A stretch of 64,000 nucleotides of DNA from Portunus trituberculatus (taxonomy: Eukaryota; Arthropoda; Malacostraca; Decapoda; Portunidae), in contig NC_059278.1 in NCBI RefSeq assembly GCF_017591435.1, forward strand, positions 9,086,450-9,150,449, given 5' to 3'. Positions 56,447 through 64,000 of the stretch are shown here, piece after piece. The stretch's first letter is position 1. The number at the start of each line of letters is the position of its first letter. Both the position numbers and the translations under genes were made by a program. The notes beneath the pieces were generated by a model that saw only the letters and a program-made list of their open reading frames with translations, had not been told where the DNA came from and did not search any database.

Positions 56447-56570
56447 TCTGGTATAATCTATTTTGTATTCTATTTCCAGAAAATCTGACTTCTCTGGTAT
56501 AATCTATTTTGTATTCTATTTCCATCTGATCTGGTATAATCTATTTTGTATTCTATTTCCAGATCCATAT
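56447..56570. repeat. Three copies of a TCTGGTATAATCTATTTTGT unit
   Basis: The unit TCTGGTATAATCTATTTTGT plus ATTCTATTTCCA begins at 56447, 56493 and 56529. The spacings of 46 and 36 bp differ only in the short joining sequence. It lies between the GT array and unique sequence. Confidence 0.88.
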
Positions 56571-56740
56571 AAGAGCTTCAGCCCATCACACTGCGCCTTT
56601 AAACTATGGATATATGTATGTAAAATTATATGCATTGCTACTATGTATAAATCTGCCAATAAATATATCAGTAGCAGTTTTTCTTACTCACTCTTATTGT
56701 CTCTCACTCTGTCACTCTTACTATCTCTTGCACTCACTCA

Positions 56741-56742
<2 letters not shown>

Positions 56743-56813
<71 letters not shown>
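56743..56813. repeat. Compound (CT)n-(CA)n microsatellite
   Basis: CT at 56743-56797 switches to CA at 56798-56813, next to a truncated SINE. Confidence 0.95.
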
Positions 56814-56898
56814 CACCCAAAGATTGGTCTATGAGCTCTGAGCTCGCTCCATAATGGGGAAGACTGGATGGGTGACCAGCAGACGACCGAGGTGAATT
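56814..56898 (+). mobile_element. 5'-truncated SINE, family 2, copy 2
   Basis: The 3' end of the family found at 38463-38744: ATGAGCTCTGAGCTCGCTCC, AATGGGGAAGACTGGATGGG, GTGACCAGCAGACGACCGAG, then GTGAATTACACAC. There is no tRNA head. Both sides are (CA)n. Confidence 0.9.
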
Positions 56899-56923
56899 AC
56901 ACACACACACACACACACACACA
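56899..56923. repeat. (AC)n between SINE and LINE B
   Basis: The tail of the truncated SINE and, at the same time, the 5' flank of LINE B. Confidence 0.95.
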
Positions 56924-57308
56924 TAAAAAGGTGATAAATAATATCATTAATGTGGTGCAGGAGGAGGGAAAAGACCTAGTACAAGAAATAGAGGACTTCC
57001 ATAGAATTGGAAAGTTCACAGGAGAAGGTATGAGGCCAATAAGAATCAAACTTAAGTCACAAAAGGATGTAGATGAATTGGTGGAGAAGTCATGGAGGCT
57101 AGCCCAGCAGGAAACAACAAGGAAGATTTGGTTGAGAAGAGATCTCGGTGAAAAGGAAAGAGAAATGTTAAATGAGTTGAGAAAGGAGGCTTTGAAAAAA
57201 AATGAAGAGAGGACAGAAGAGGAGAAGAAAGAGTTTTTCTGGAGAATCTTGGATATGAGACTGAGGAAGTGGTTCATAACCCAGAAAAGTACAGCAAGAA
57301 AGGACTAA
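56924..57308 (+). pseudogene. ORF1 C-terminal part of LINE B
   Basis: An open frame to TAA 57308, entered from the CA array. It includes EIEDFHRIGKF, MRPIRIKLKSQKDVDELVEK, RRDLGEKEREMLNELRKEA and EFFWRILDMRLRKWF. These match, motif by motif, the ORF1 end of LINE A2 (IHRMG, RPIKILLKSQ, NEEERKRHNELVAEA, HFWRIIGDRIRKWY). The pattern resembles the RNA-binding and C-terminal domains of L1-type ORF1 proteins. The N-terminal coiled coil is missing because the element is truncated. Confidence 0.8.
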
Positions 57309-57309
57309 A

Positions 57310-58171
57310 GAAACTTACGTATGAGCGGAATGTAATGTATTCCAACATAAATGGAGTGATATCGGGATTTTAGAACTCAACGATTACTTGAGGGACAAGA
57401 ACCCAGATATTGTGGGTCTTACTGAAACAAAACTGAGAGAGGAGAAGACCTGATGATGGTTGGAGAAGGGAAATATAATGTTTGGAAAAGAAATAGAGTA
57501 GGTAAGATGGGAGGAGGAGTGATGTTGCTGGTTAAAAAAGATATAAAGGTGGATCAAGTGAAAGAAGGTATGGGAAAGGCAGAAGTGCTAAAGATCAGAG
57601 CAGAAACTAATGAAGGAAAAAGAGGCACTACATAGTGGTGTACGTACCACCTAAGACAAATGCATGGTCAGTACAGGAATATGAAGAAATGATAAGTGAT
57701 ACAGGAACATGTCTGGAAGAAATGTTGGGTGGCTGTGAACGAACTATAATGATGGGAGATTTTAATTGTAAAGAGGTGTGTTGGGAGGACTGGTCAATGG
57801 AAGGATCAGAGACAACATGGGGAAATACACTATTGACACTGGCAATGGAAAATGTGTTAACTCAGTGGGTCAAAGAAGATACTAGGTTTGGAGGAGAGGG
57901 AGCATCGTCAAGACTGGACTTGGTCTTTAGTACAGAGCCAATGGTCATTGAGGAGATGAGGGTGGAGTGCCCTTTAGCAAAGAGTGATCATGCAGTTTTG
58001 GAGTTCAAGGTGATAGATGAAGAGAAATCTAGAAGAAATGAAGAATATAAAGTGGGAAGATGGAATTATGCCAAGACAGATTTTGGAAACCTAAAGAAAT
58101 TCTTTCAAGAGACAAATTGGATGAAATTCAAGAGTGCTAAGGAGCAAATGAAAAGTGGAAGGAATTTATAA
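57310..58171 (+). pseudogene. Endonuclease of LINE B ORF2
   Basis: The first part (57340-57450) is out of frame but reads NPDIVGLTETKL. Frame 57453-57635 has GKMGGGVMLLVKKDI. Frame 57635-58171 has MVYVPPKTNAW, TIMMGDFNCKEVCWEDW (GDFN), SSRLDLVFSTEP and KSDHAVLEFKVI (SDH). The key metal-binding and catalytic motifs are all present, though split by frameshifts. Confidence 0.84.
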
Positions 58172-58517
58172 AAATATACAAAGAAGGTGAGAAAAATTTG
58201 TACCAATAAGACAACATAGAGAAGTTGGAAAGCAGGACTGGTTTAACGATAGATGTGAAAAGGCTAGAACAAGAAAAGAGGATGCATGGAAGAGGTGGAG
58301 AAGGAAAAGACGGATTAAGCAGTGGAAAGTTACAAAAGAGCAAGAAATGAATATGTGTTGATTAGAAGAGAAGAAAGAAAGAAACAAGAAAAGGATATAA
58401 TTGATAAATGTAAAGACCAACCAAGGCTTTTTACAGACATGTGAACAACAACATCAAAAATAGAGAAAGTATTGAAAGTTTAGAAGTAAATGGAGTATGC
58501 AGTGAAGATCCCAGGAA

Positions 58518-59565
58518 ATGGCAGAGGCTATGAATGGATGCTTTCGGAAGGTATTCACAAAGGAGACTGCTTTTGACAAACCACTGGTAATGGAACAGAA
58601 AGGGATTATGAAGGAGTTTCAAGTAACTGTGGAGGAGATCAAGAATATGATGGGGAGTTTAGAAGTGAGAAAAGCTGTGGGACCTGATGGGGTATCAGGA
58701 TGGATTTTAAGAGAATGCAGGAGCAACTGGCAGAAAAAGTTTGTGAAGTAATTGATGCCTCATTAAGGGAAGGTGTAGTGCCCCAAGACTGGAAAAGAGC
58801 TAACATTGTCCCAATCTATAAATCAGGTAACAAGAGAGACCCATTGAACTATAGACCAGTGTCACTTACAAGTGTGGTAGCTAAGATGTGTGAGAGGGTG
58901 GTGAAGAATAGATGGACAGACTTCTTGGAGAAAATGACATACTTTGTGAGTGTCAATTTGGTTTTAGAAAAGGGCGTTCATGCACGACAAACCTGATATG
59001 TTACTATTCGAGGGTGATAGATGTAATACAGGAAAGAGATGGTTGGGCTGATGGAATATATCTGGATTTAAAAAGGCCTTTGATAAGGTACCACACCGAG
59101 ACTGATCTGGAAACTTGAAATGGTAGGAGGAGTGCATGGCAGTTTACTAAAATGGATGGAAGACTTTTGGTAGGAAGAGAAATGAGAACAATAATTAAGG
59201 ACAGACCATCAGAATGGGGCTTGGTGGAGAGTGGAGTTCCACAGGGATCAGTGTTGGCACCAGTAATGTTCGCGGTCTACATAAATGACATGGTGGATGG
59301 GGTGTCCAGTTATGTGAGCCTATTTGCAGACGATGCAAAATTGTTAAGAAAAGTGAGATGTGACAAAGATTGCGAACTACTCCAGGAAGACTTGGACAGA
59401 ATATGGAAATGGAGCTGTACATGGCAAATGGAGTTCAACACGACAAAATGCAAGAAAATAGAGTTTGGCAAGAGTGAAAGAAGAATCAGGAGTATGTACA
59501 AGATAGGAAATGAAGACATAAAACCAGTCATGAAGAAAAGACCTTGGGGTGACAATTACCAATGA
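58518..59565 (+). pseudogene. Reverse transcriptase of LINE B ORF2
   Basis: Frames 58518-58751, 58700-58996, 58912-59118 and 59152-59565. Motifs in order are RKAVGPDGVSGWILREC, RDPLNYRPVSLTSVVAKM, CQFGFRKGRSC, GIYLDLKRP (block A, then a frameshift that destroys the usual AFDKVPH), ESGVPQGSVLAPVMFAVYI (block B) and SLFADDAKLL (block C, F-A-D-D). The RT is thus interrupted within its first catalytic motif. Confidence 0.87.
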
Positions 59566-60018
59566 CCTATCGCCAGAGAGACATATAAACAAAATAATTG
59601 GAGAAGTATTGAACTTATTGAGGAACATAAGAGTGGCGTTCAGATATTTAGATGAAGAAATGATGAAGAAAATAATTACTGCAATGATAAGACCGAGGCT
59701 TGAATATGCAACAATACAGTGGGCTCCGAACTTAAAGAAACACATAAGGAAACTAGAGAAAGTACAGAGGGCTGCAACAAAATGGTGCCTGACTTAAGAG
59801 ATTTGACTTATGAAGACAGACTGAAAAGAATGCAACTTCCGACCCTGGAAAACAGAAGAGAAAGGGGAGACCTGATAGCAATATACAGAGTGATGATTGG
59901 CATGGAAAAATGGATAGGGAAGATCTGTGTATGTGGAATGAAAGAATGTCGAGAGGGCATGGGAAAAACTAAAATGGCCACTTATAGGAGAGATGTGAAA
60001 AATATAGCTTCCTCATAG
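59549..60018 (+). pseudogene. C-terminal domain of LINE B ORF2
   Basis: Frames 59549-59797 and 59719-60018 carry HINKIIGEVLNLLRNIRVAF, IRPRLEYATIQWAPN, LRDLTYEDRLKRMQLPTLEN and RRERGDLIAIYRVM. A further VWNSL-type coding trace lies out of frame up to about 60150. It is shared with families A and D. Confidence 0.8.
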
Positions 60019-60172
60019 AAGGGTGGAAGCATGGAATAGTTTAGACGTGGAAGTGGTCAACGCAAGGAATATTCATGATTTTAAGAAAAGCTGGACATTA
60101 ATAGATATGGAGACGGGACAACACGAGCATAGCTCTTTTCCGTATGTTACAATTAGGTAAATACAATTAGGT

Positions 60173-60174
<2 letters not shown>

Positions 60175-60210
<36 letters not shown>
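60175..60210. repeat. (AC)n between LINE B and LINE A2
   Basis: A perfect run of about 18 units. It is the tail of LINE B and the 5' flank of LINE A2. Confidence 0.96.
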
Positions 60211-60213
<3 letters not shown>

Positions 60214-60342
60214 ACACAGGACACAGAGGAAGGACACACCACCCGAGAATCAGCTGATCTTCACTACCTTTGTTTGGGTTTACAGTGGCCTGGGCGATAA
60301 GTGTGGACTCATTTTTCCTTTCATGAATACAGTGTTAAATAA

Positions 60343-61369
60343 TAATGAGTGAGAAAGATATTCCATCTAAATGCAGGTATGTGACAAGGAAAGAATGAAA
60401 GCTGATGATGACAATGTTGGTGAGGGAGGAGGAGAATTTGAAGGCTTTGATACGGCGCAAACTTCACTATTTGATAGAGTCTTAACTATCGAACGTAAAT
60501 TAGATAAATTGATAAAGGAGAGTATGGGAATGAAAGAGAATGAAGAACAGGATAAAGAGCTCCAGAAATTGAAAGAAAGGATAAAAAGAGTGGAAGAAAA
60601 CGAAACTAGGCTAAGAACCGAAAATGAAGAATTAAAAGTCCAAATAGCGAACTATAAGAAATTGATGGAAGAAGGACTGGTAAAGCCGAGAAAGAAAAAG
60701 AAAAGCTAAAAGATCTAGTTAACAAAGAAGAAGAAAGAGTACAAGACGTGATTAAAAAAGAAGTACAAGCATGGAGAATCCAAGATAAGAAAGACAAGGA
60801 ATCATTTCAAGAAGTATTTCAAGAACAGTTAAAAGAAAGAGATGAAAATATGACAAGCAAAATGATAGGAGTCCTCAAGAAAAAGAAAATTTAGTAAGAG
60901 AAATTTGGAAAAAAAGAGTGTAATTATTTTTGGACTGAAAGAAAAAATGTTAAATATAGACCAAGAAGGAAAAGACGAAATGAAATCAGTAAAAGACCTA
61001 CTAAAACATCTGAATGACGAGGATAGACAGAACTTAGAAGAGGAAGTAGAAGAAATCCATAGAATGGGACCATATCAAGAAGGAACAGTGAGACCAATTA
61101 AGATATTACTAAAATCACAAGCAGCAGCAGAAGAAGTACTATATAGAAAAACGAAACTCAGAGAAACAGAAGGTTGCAAAGATATATATATAAAGAAAAA
61201 TAGAAACGAGGAGGAAAGGAAGAGACACAATGAACTGGTGGCAGAAGCAAGAGAAAAAATAATGAAAGGTCAGAGGAGGAGAAGAAGGCATTTTTGGAGA
61301 ATTATAGGAGACAGGATAAGGAAATGGTATATAAAAGAGAAAGAAGAGAAAAGAATGGAGCAAGTTTAA
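60343..61369 (+). pseudogene. ORF1 of LINE A2 (frameshifted)
   Basis: An ATG at 60343 opens a short frame (MSEKDIPSKCRYVTRKE). A frame change leads into 60371-60709, which is acidic and then a Lys/Glu-rich coiled coil (residues about 35-100 of that frame). After a gap in other frames, 60905-61369 reads IIFGLKEKM, LNDEDRQNLEEEVEEIHRMG, RPIKILLKSQAAAEEVLY and HFWRIIGDRIRKWYIKEK. A coiled coil followed by an RNA-binding-like domain is the plan of L1-type ORF1 proteins, which coat LINE RNA. I see no CCHC zinc knuckle. Confidence 0.78.
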
Positions 61370-61397
61370 CTAAAATGATAAGAACAAGAGATTAAAA

Positions 61398-62220
61398 TGA
61401 TGTATACAAACATAGATGGATTTTATCTAGTAAATTAGAATTAAGAGATTACATAAAGAAAGAAGAACCAGATATTGTATGCCTGGTGGAAACAAAGTTA
61501 AATGAGGCAATAAAAATAGACATAGATAAAAGGTATAATATATGGAGGAGAGACAGAGTGGGTAAAGGAGGAGGAGGAGTCATGATGATGTTAAGGAAGG
61601 AGATAGTGGTAAATCAAGTGGAGTTTGGGAAGGAAAATCAGAAATACTGTATGTTAAGATGCATATTAACAAAAAGGAGTTAACAATCATTGGAACATAT
61701 GTGCCACCAAAACAAACTCATGGACTAACCAAGAATATAGAGACATGATAGATGACACAATAAGGAGTCTTACAAGAATCATTAAGGAAAGGAGAAAAGT
61801 GATATTGATAGGAGATTTCAACTGTAAGGAGGTAGACTGGGAAAATTATGAAAGTGGTATGGGGGAAGATGCCTGGGGAGATAGATTCCTGAACCTAATG
61901 ATAGATAATTTGATGGTCCAAAGAGTAAAGGAAAACACAAGATTCAGAGGAAACGATGAGCCGGCAAGATTAGACCTAGTTTTACAAGGGATATACCAAT
62001 TAACGATGATATAAGATACAAGTGCCCATTGGGAAAGAGTGACCATGTAATATTAGAGATGGATATAGAAGAAGGAAAGGAAGATAGAGATGAATCATAC
62101 AAAGGAGACCGATTAAATTACAGAAAGGCTGATATTGAGAATCTCAAGAACTATTTTAAAACGTAAACTGGGAGGAGATGGAAAACTCATTAACGGTTCA
62201 AGAGAAATATAACTTATTTT
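61398..62220 (+). pseudogene. Endonuclease of LINE A2 ORF2
   Basis: From the ATG at about 61398, pieces read EPDIVCLVETKLNEA, KGGGGVMMMLRKEIVV, LTIIGTYVPPKQ, VILIGDFNCKEVDWENY (GDFN), EPARLDLV and a SDHVILEMDIEEG segment out of frame near 62040. Frame changes occur at about 61640, 61740 and 61985. The domain is the same as in LINE A1. Confidence 0.83.
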
Positions 62221-62559
62221 TGGAAATATACAAAACTGGGGTCAGGAATATGTTCCAAATATAGACCTAAAGAAGAAGGAAAGAAAGATTGGTTTAATGC
62301 AAGATGTGCTAGGGCAAAGGAGAAACGAGATGGAGCATGGAAAAGGTGGAGAAGAAACAGAAATCCAGAAAATAAGGAAAACTTCAAAACAGCAAGAAAT
62401 GAATATGCTAAGGTGAGAAAGGAAGAAGAAAAGAACTATGAAAAGGACATTGTCGAAAATGTAAGGAACAACCAAAATTGTTCTACAGATTCATAAATGG
62501 AAAAATAAGACAAAAAGAAACAATAGAAAGGTTAAAAGGAGAAAACGGAATGGTGGAAG

Positions 62560-63480
62560 ACCCAAAAGTATGGCAGAACTGTTAAATAGTAAATTTCATG
62601 AGGTCTTTACTAAGGAATCCAAATTTGAAAGACCACAGGGTAATAGAGAGACTGTCTATATGAAAGAGATTAAAGTAACCAAGCTTGAAATAAAAAGTTG
62701 ATGACGGAATTGGATGAGGAAAAGGCAATGGGACCGGATGAAGTCTCAGGCAGAATACTGAAAGAATGTAGGGAAGAACTAGCAAGTCCAATATACAACA
62801 TCATAAAATGCTCAATAGAAAATGGAACAGTGCCAGTGGAGTGGAAAAGAGCTGAGGTGGTTCCCATATATAAGAGCGGAAGGAAGGAAGAACCTTTAAA
62901 TTACAGACCGGTATCACTAACTAGTGTAATATGCAAGATGTGTGAAAAGTAATAAAGAAGCAATGGATCGAGTTTCTTGAAGACAACAAAATATTATCAA
63001 ATAGCCAATTTGGTTTTAGAAAAGGTCGGTCATGTGTGACAAATTTATTGAGTTTCTACTCTAGAATAGTTGATAAAGTACAAGAGAGAGAGGGATGGGT
63101 TGACTGTATTTATTTAGATCTAAAAAAGGCTTTTGATAAAGTGCCACATGAAAGATTACTATGGAAGTTAGAGGAGAAGGGTGGCTTAAAAGGAAGCACA
63201 TTGAGATGGATGAAGAATTACTTAAGGGGAGAGAAATAAGGACGATAGTTAAAGATATGAAGTCCAAGTGGAGAACAGTAGACAGCGGAGTGCCACAGGG
63301 TCAGTATTGGCACCAATACTTTTTCTCGTATATATAAATGACATGCCAGAGGGAGTGAACAGCTACATAAATCTGTTTATGGACGATGCGAAACTGTGCA
63401 GAGTCATTAAACAAAAGAGGATTGTGAAATACTACAGGAAGACTTAAACAAGATCTGGAAATGGAGCAAAAATGGGAGAT
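62560..63480 (+). pseudogene. Reverse transcriptase of LINE A2 ORF2
   Basis: Frames 62698-62952 and 63036-63239 and neighbouring frames carry EKAMGPDEVSGRILKECREE, EPLNYRPVSLTSVICKM, SQFGFRKGRSC, DCIYLDLKKAFDKVPHERLL (block A), SGVPQG with a one-base loss in the glycine region near 63299 (block B), and an M-D-D in place of F-A-D-D at about 63380 (block C). The block B deletion and the block C substitution would inactivate the enzyme. Confidence 0.83.
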
Positions 63481-64000
63481 GGAATTCAATGTGGACAAAA
63501 GCCATGTCATGGAAATGGGAAAAGTGAAAGACGACCAGTGGGAATCTATAAGATGGGAGATGGAGTAGAACTAGAAAAGTAAAAAGGAAAAGGACTTGGG
63601 AGTGACAATGGAAGAAAATAATCAACCGGTTAGCCATATTGATAGAATTTTCAGAGAGACGATAATTTGCTAAGGAATATTGGAGTAGCATTTCACTATA
63701 TGGACAAGGAAATGATGAAGAAATTGATAAGTACTAAAATAAGACCTAGATTGGAATATGCAGGAGTTGTGTGGACTCTATAAAAAGAAACACATAAGAA
63801 AATTAGAGAGACTACAAAAATGGCTACAAGAATGGTTCCAGAATTTAAAGGGATGGCATATGAGGAGAGACTAAAGGCAATGGATCTACCAACCTTGGAG
63901 CAGAGAGAGAGAGAGGGATCTGATACAAGTTTATAAATTGATTAACGGAATGGATGAAGTGGATAATGAGAAACTGATCCTGAGAGAAGAATATGACTTT

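Larger units (their letters stand above)
56924..60174 (+). mobile_element. Non-LTR retrotransposon, family B (5'-truncated)
   Basis: A LINE related to family A but clearly diverged in sequence. It starts within ORF1 directly after (AC)n and ends ACAATTAGGTAAA twice in tandem, followed by (CA)n at 60175. Coding order is ORF1 C-terminal part (to 57308), endonuclease (57310-58100), linker, RT (58600-59400) and C-terminal domain (59549-60018, with further coding traces to about 60150). There is almost no 3' UTR. Many single-base frameshifts make it inactive. Both flanks are CA on the sense strand. Domain order and the short 3' UTR with a simple-repeat tail fit CR1/L2/jockey-like elements. Confidence 0.9.
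60211..64000 (+). mobile_element. Non-LTR retrotransposon, family A, copy 2 (near full length, cut by window end)
   Basis: The most complete LINE in the window. It starts directly after (AC)n with a GGACACAGGACACAGAGG leader and a 5' UTR of about 130 bp. ORF1 and ORF2 follow, and ORF2 runs off the window edge in the C-terminal domain. Both ORFs have single-base frameshifts, so the copy is probably dead, but it is very similar to LINE A1. The absence of further 5' truncation suggests that the leader may be the true 5' end. Its 5' junction with CA fits insertion into the CA tail of LINE B in the same orientation. Confidence 0.9.

Overview
This window is non-coding-rich eukaryotic DNA, most probably from a decapod crustacean. 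The grounds are a very high load of long perfect dinucleotide arrays (about 8% of the window by hand count), short TTAGG-type motifs of the arthropod telomere repeat, tRNA-headed SINEs with a core that I associate with decapod repeats, and non-LTR retrotransposons of types I associate with crab and shrimp genomes. The species cannot be named from the sequence. There are no prokaryotic operons, rRNA genes or CRISPR arrays.

Layout. From 1 to about 28.9 kb the DNA is AT-leaning and intergenic, broken by (CT)n, (GA)n, (CA)n, (TG)n, (TA)n and trinucleotide arrays, old degenerate minisatellites and three SINE copies or parts. A frameshifted non-LTR element with a poly(A) tail lies at 29.1-32.2 kb. 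A 1.6 kb minisatellite with a 20-bp unit (36.84-38.41 kb) runs into a (CA)n array and then a tRNA-Val-type SINE. The only convincing host gene is a single open reading frame at 42892-43665 (257 residues). It encodes a secreted protein with a cysteine-rich module and a discoidin/fucolectin-like domain. Two SINEs, one nested in the tail of the other, lie at 44.2-44.7 kb. A 500-N scaffold gap is at 47273-47772, followed by weak exon-like pieces and then a graveyard of LINE fragments (48.85-52.5 kb). From 52.7 kb to the end come three LINE copies of two related families (A on the minus strand, B on the plus strand, A again on the plus strand and running off the window). A U6 snRNA fragment and a SINE fragment sit at their junctions.

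Main observation. Every LINE of the 52.7-64 kb group, every tRNA-Val SINE and the U6 fragment is bounded by (CA)n on its own sense strand at each end visible here, even where the element is 5'-truncated. The SINE 3' ends also resemble the LINE 3' ends just before the CA tail. The simplest reading is a retroposition system whose target, and probably priming site, is the (CA)n microsatellite, with SINEs and snRNA fragments as passengers. The poly(A)-tailed LINE at 29-32 kb does not follow this rule and serves as an internal contrast.
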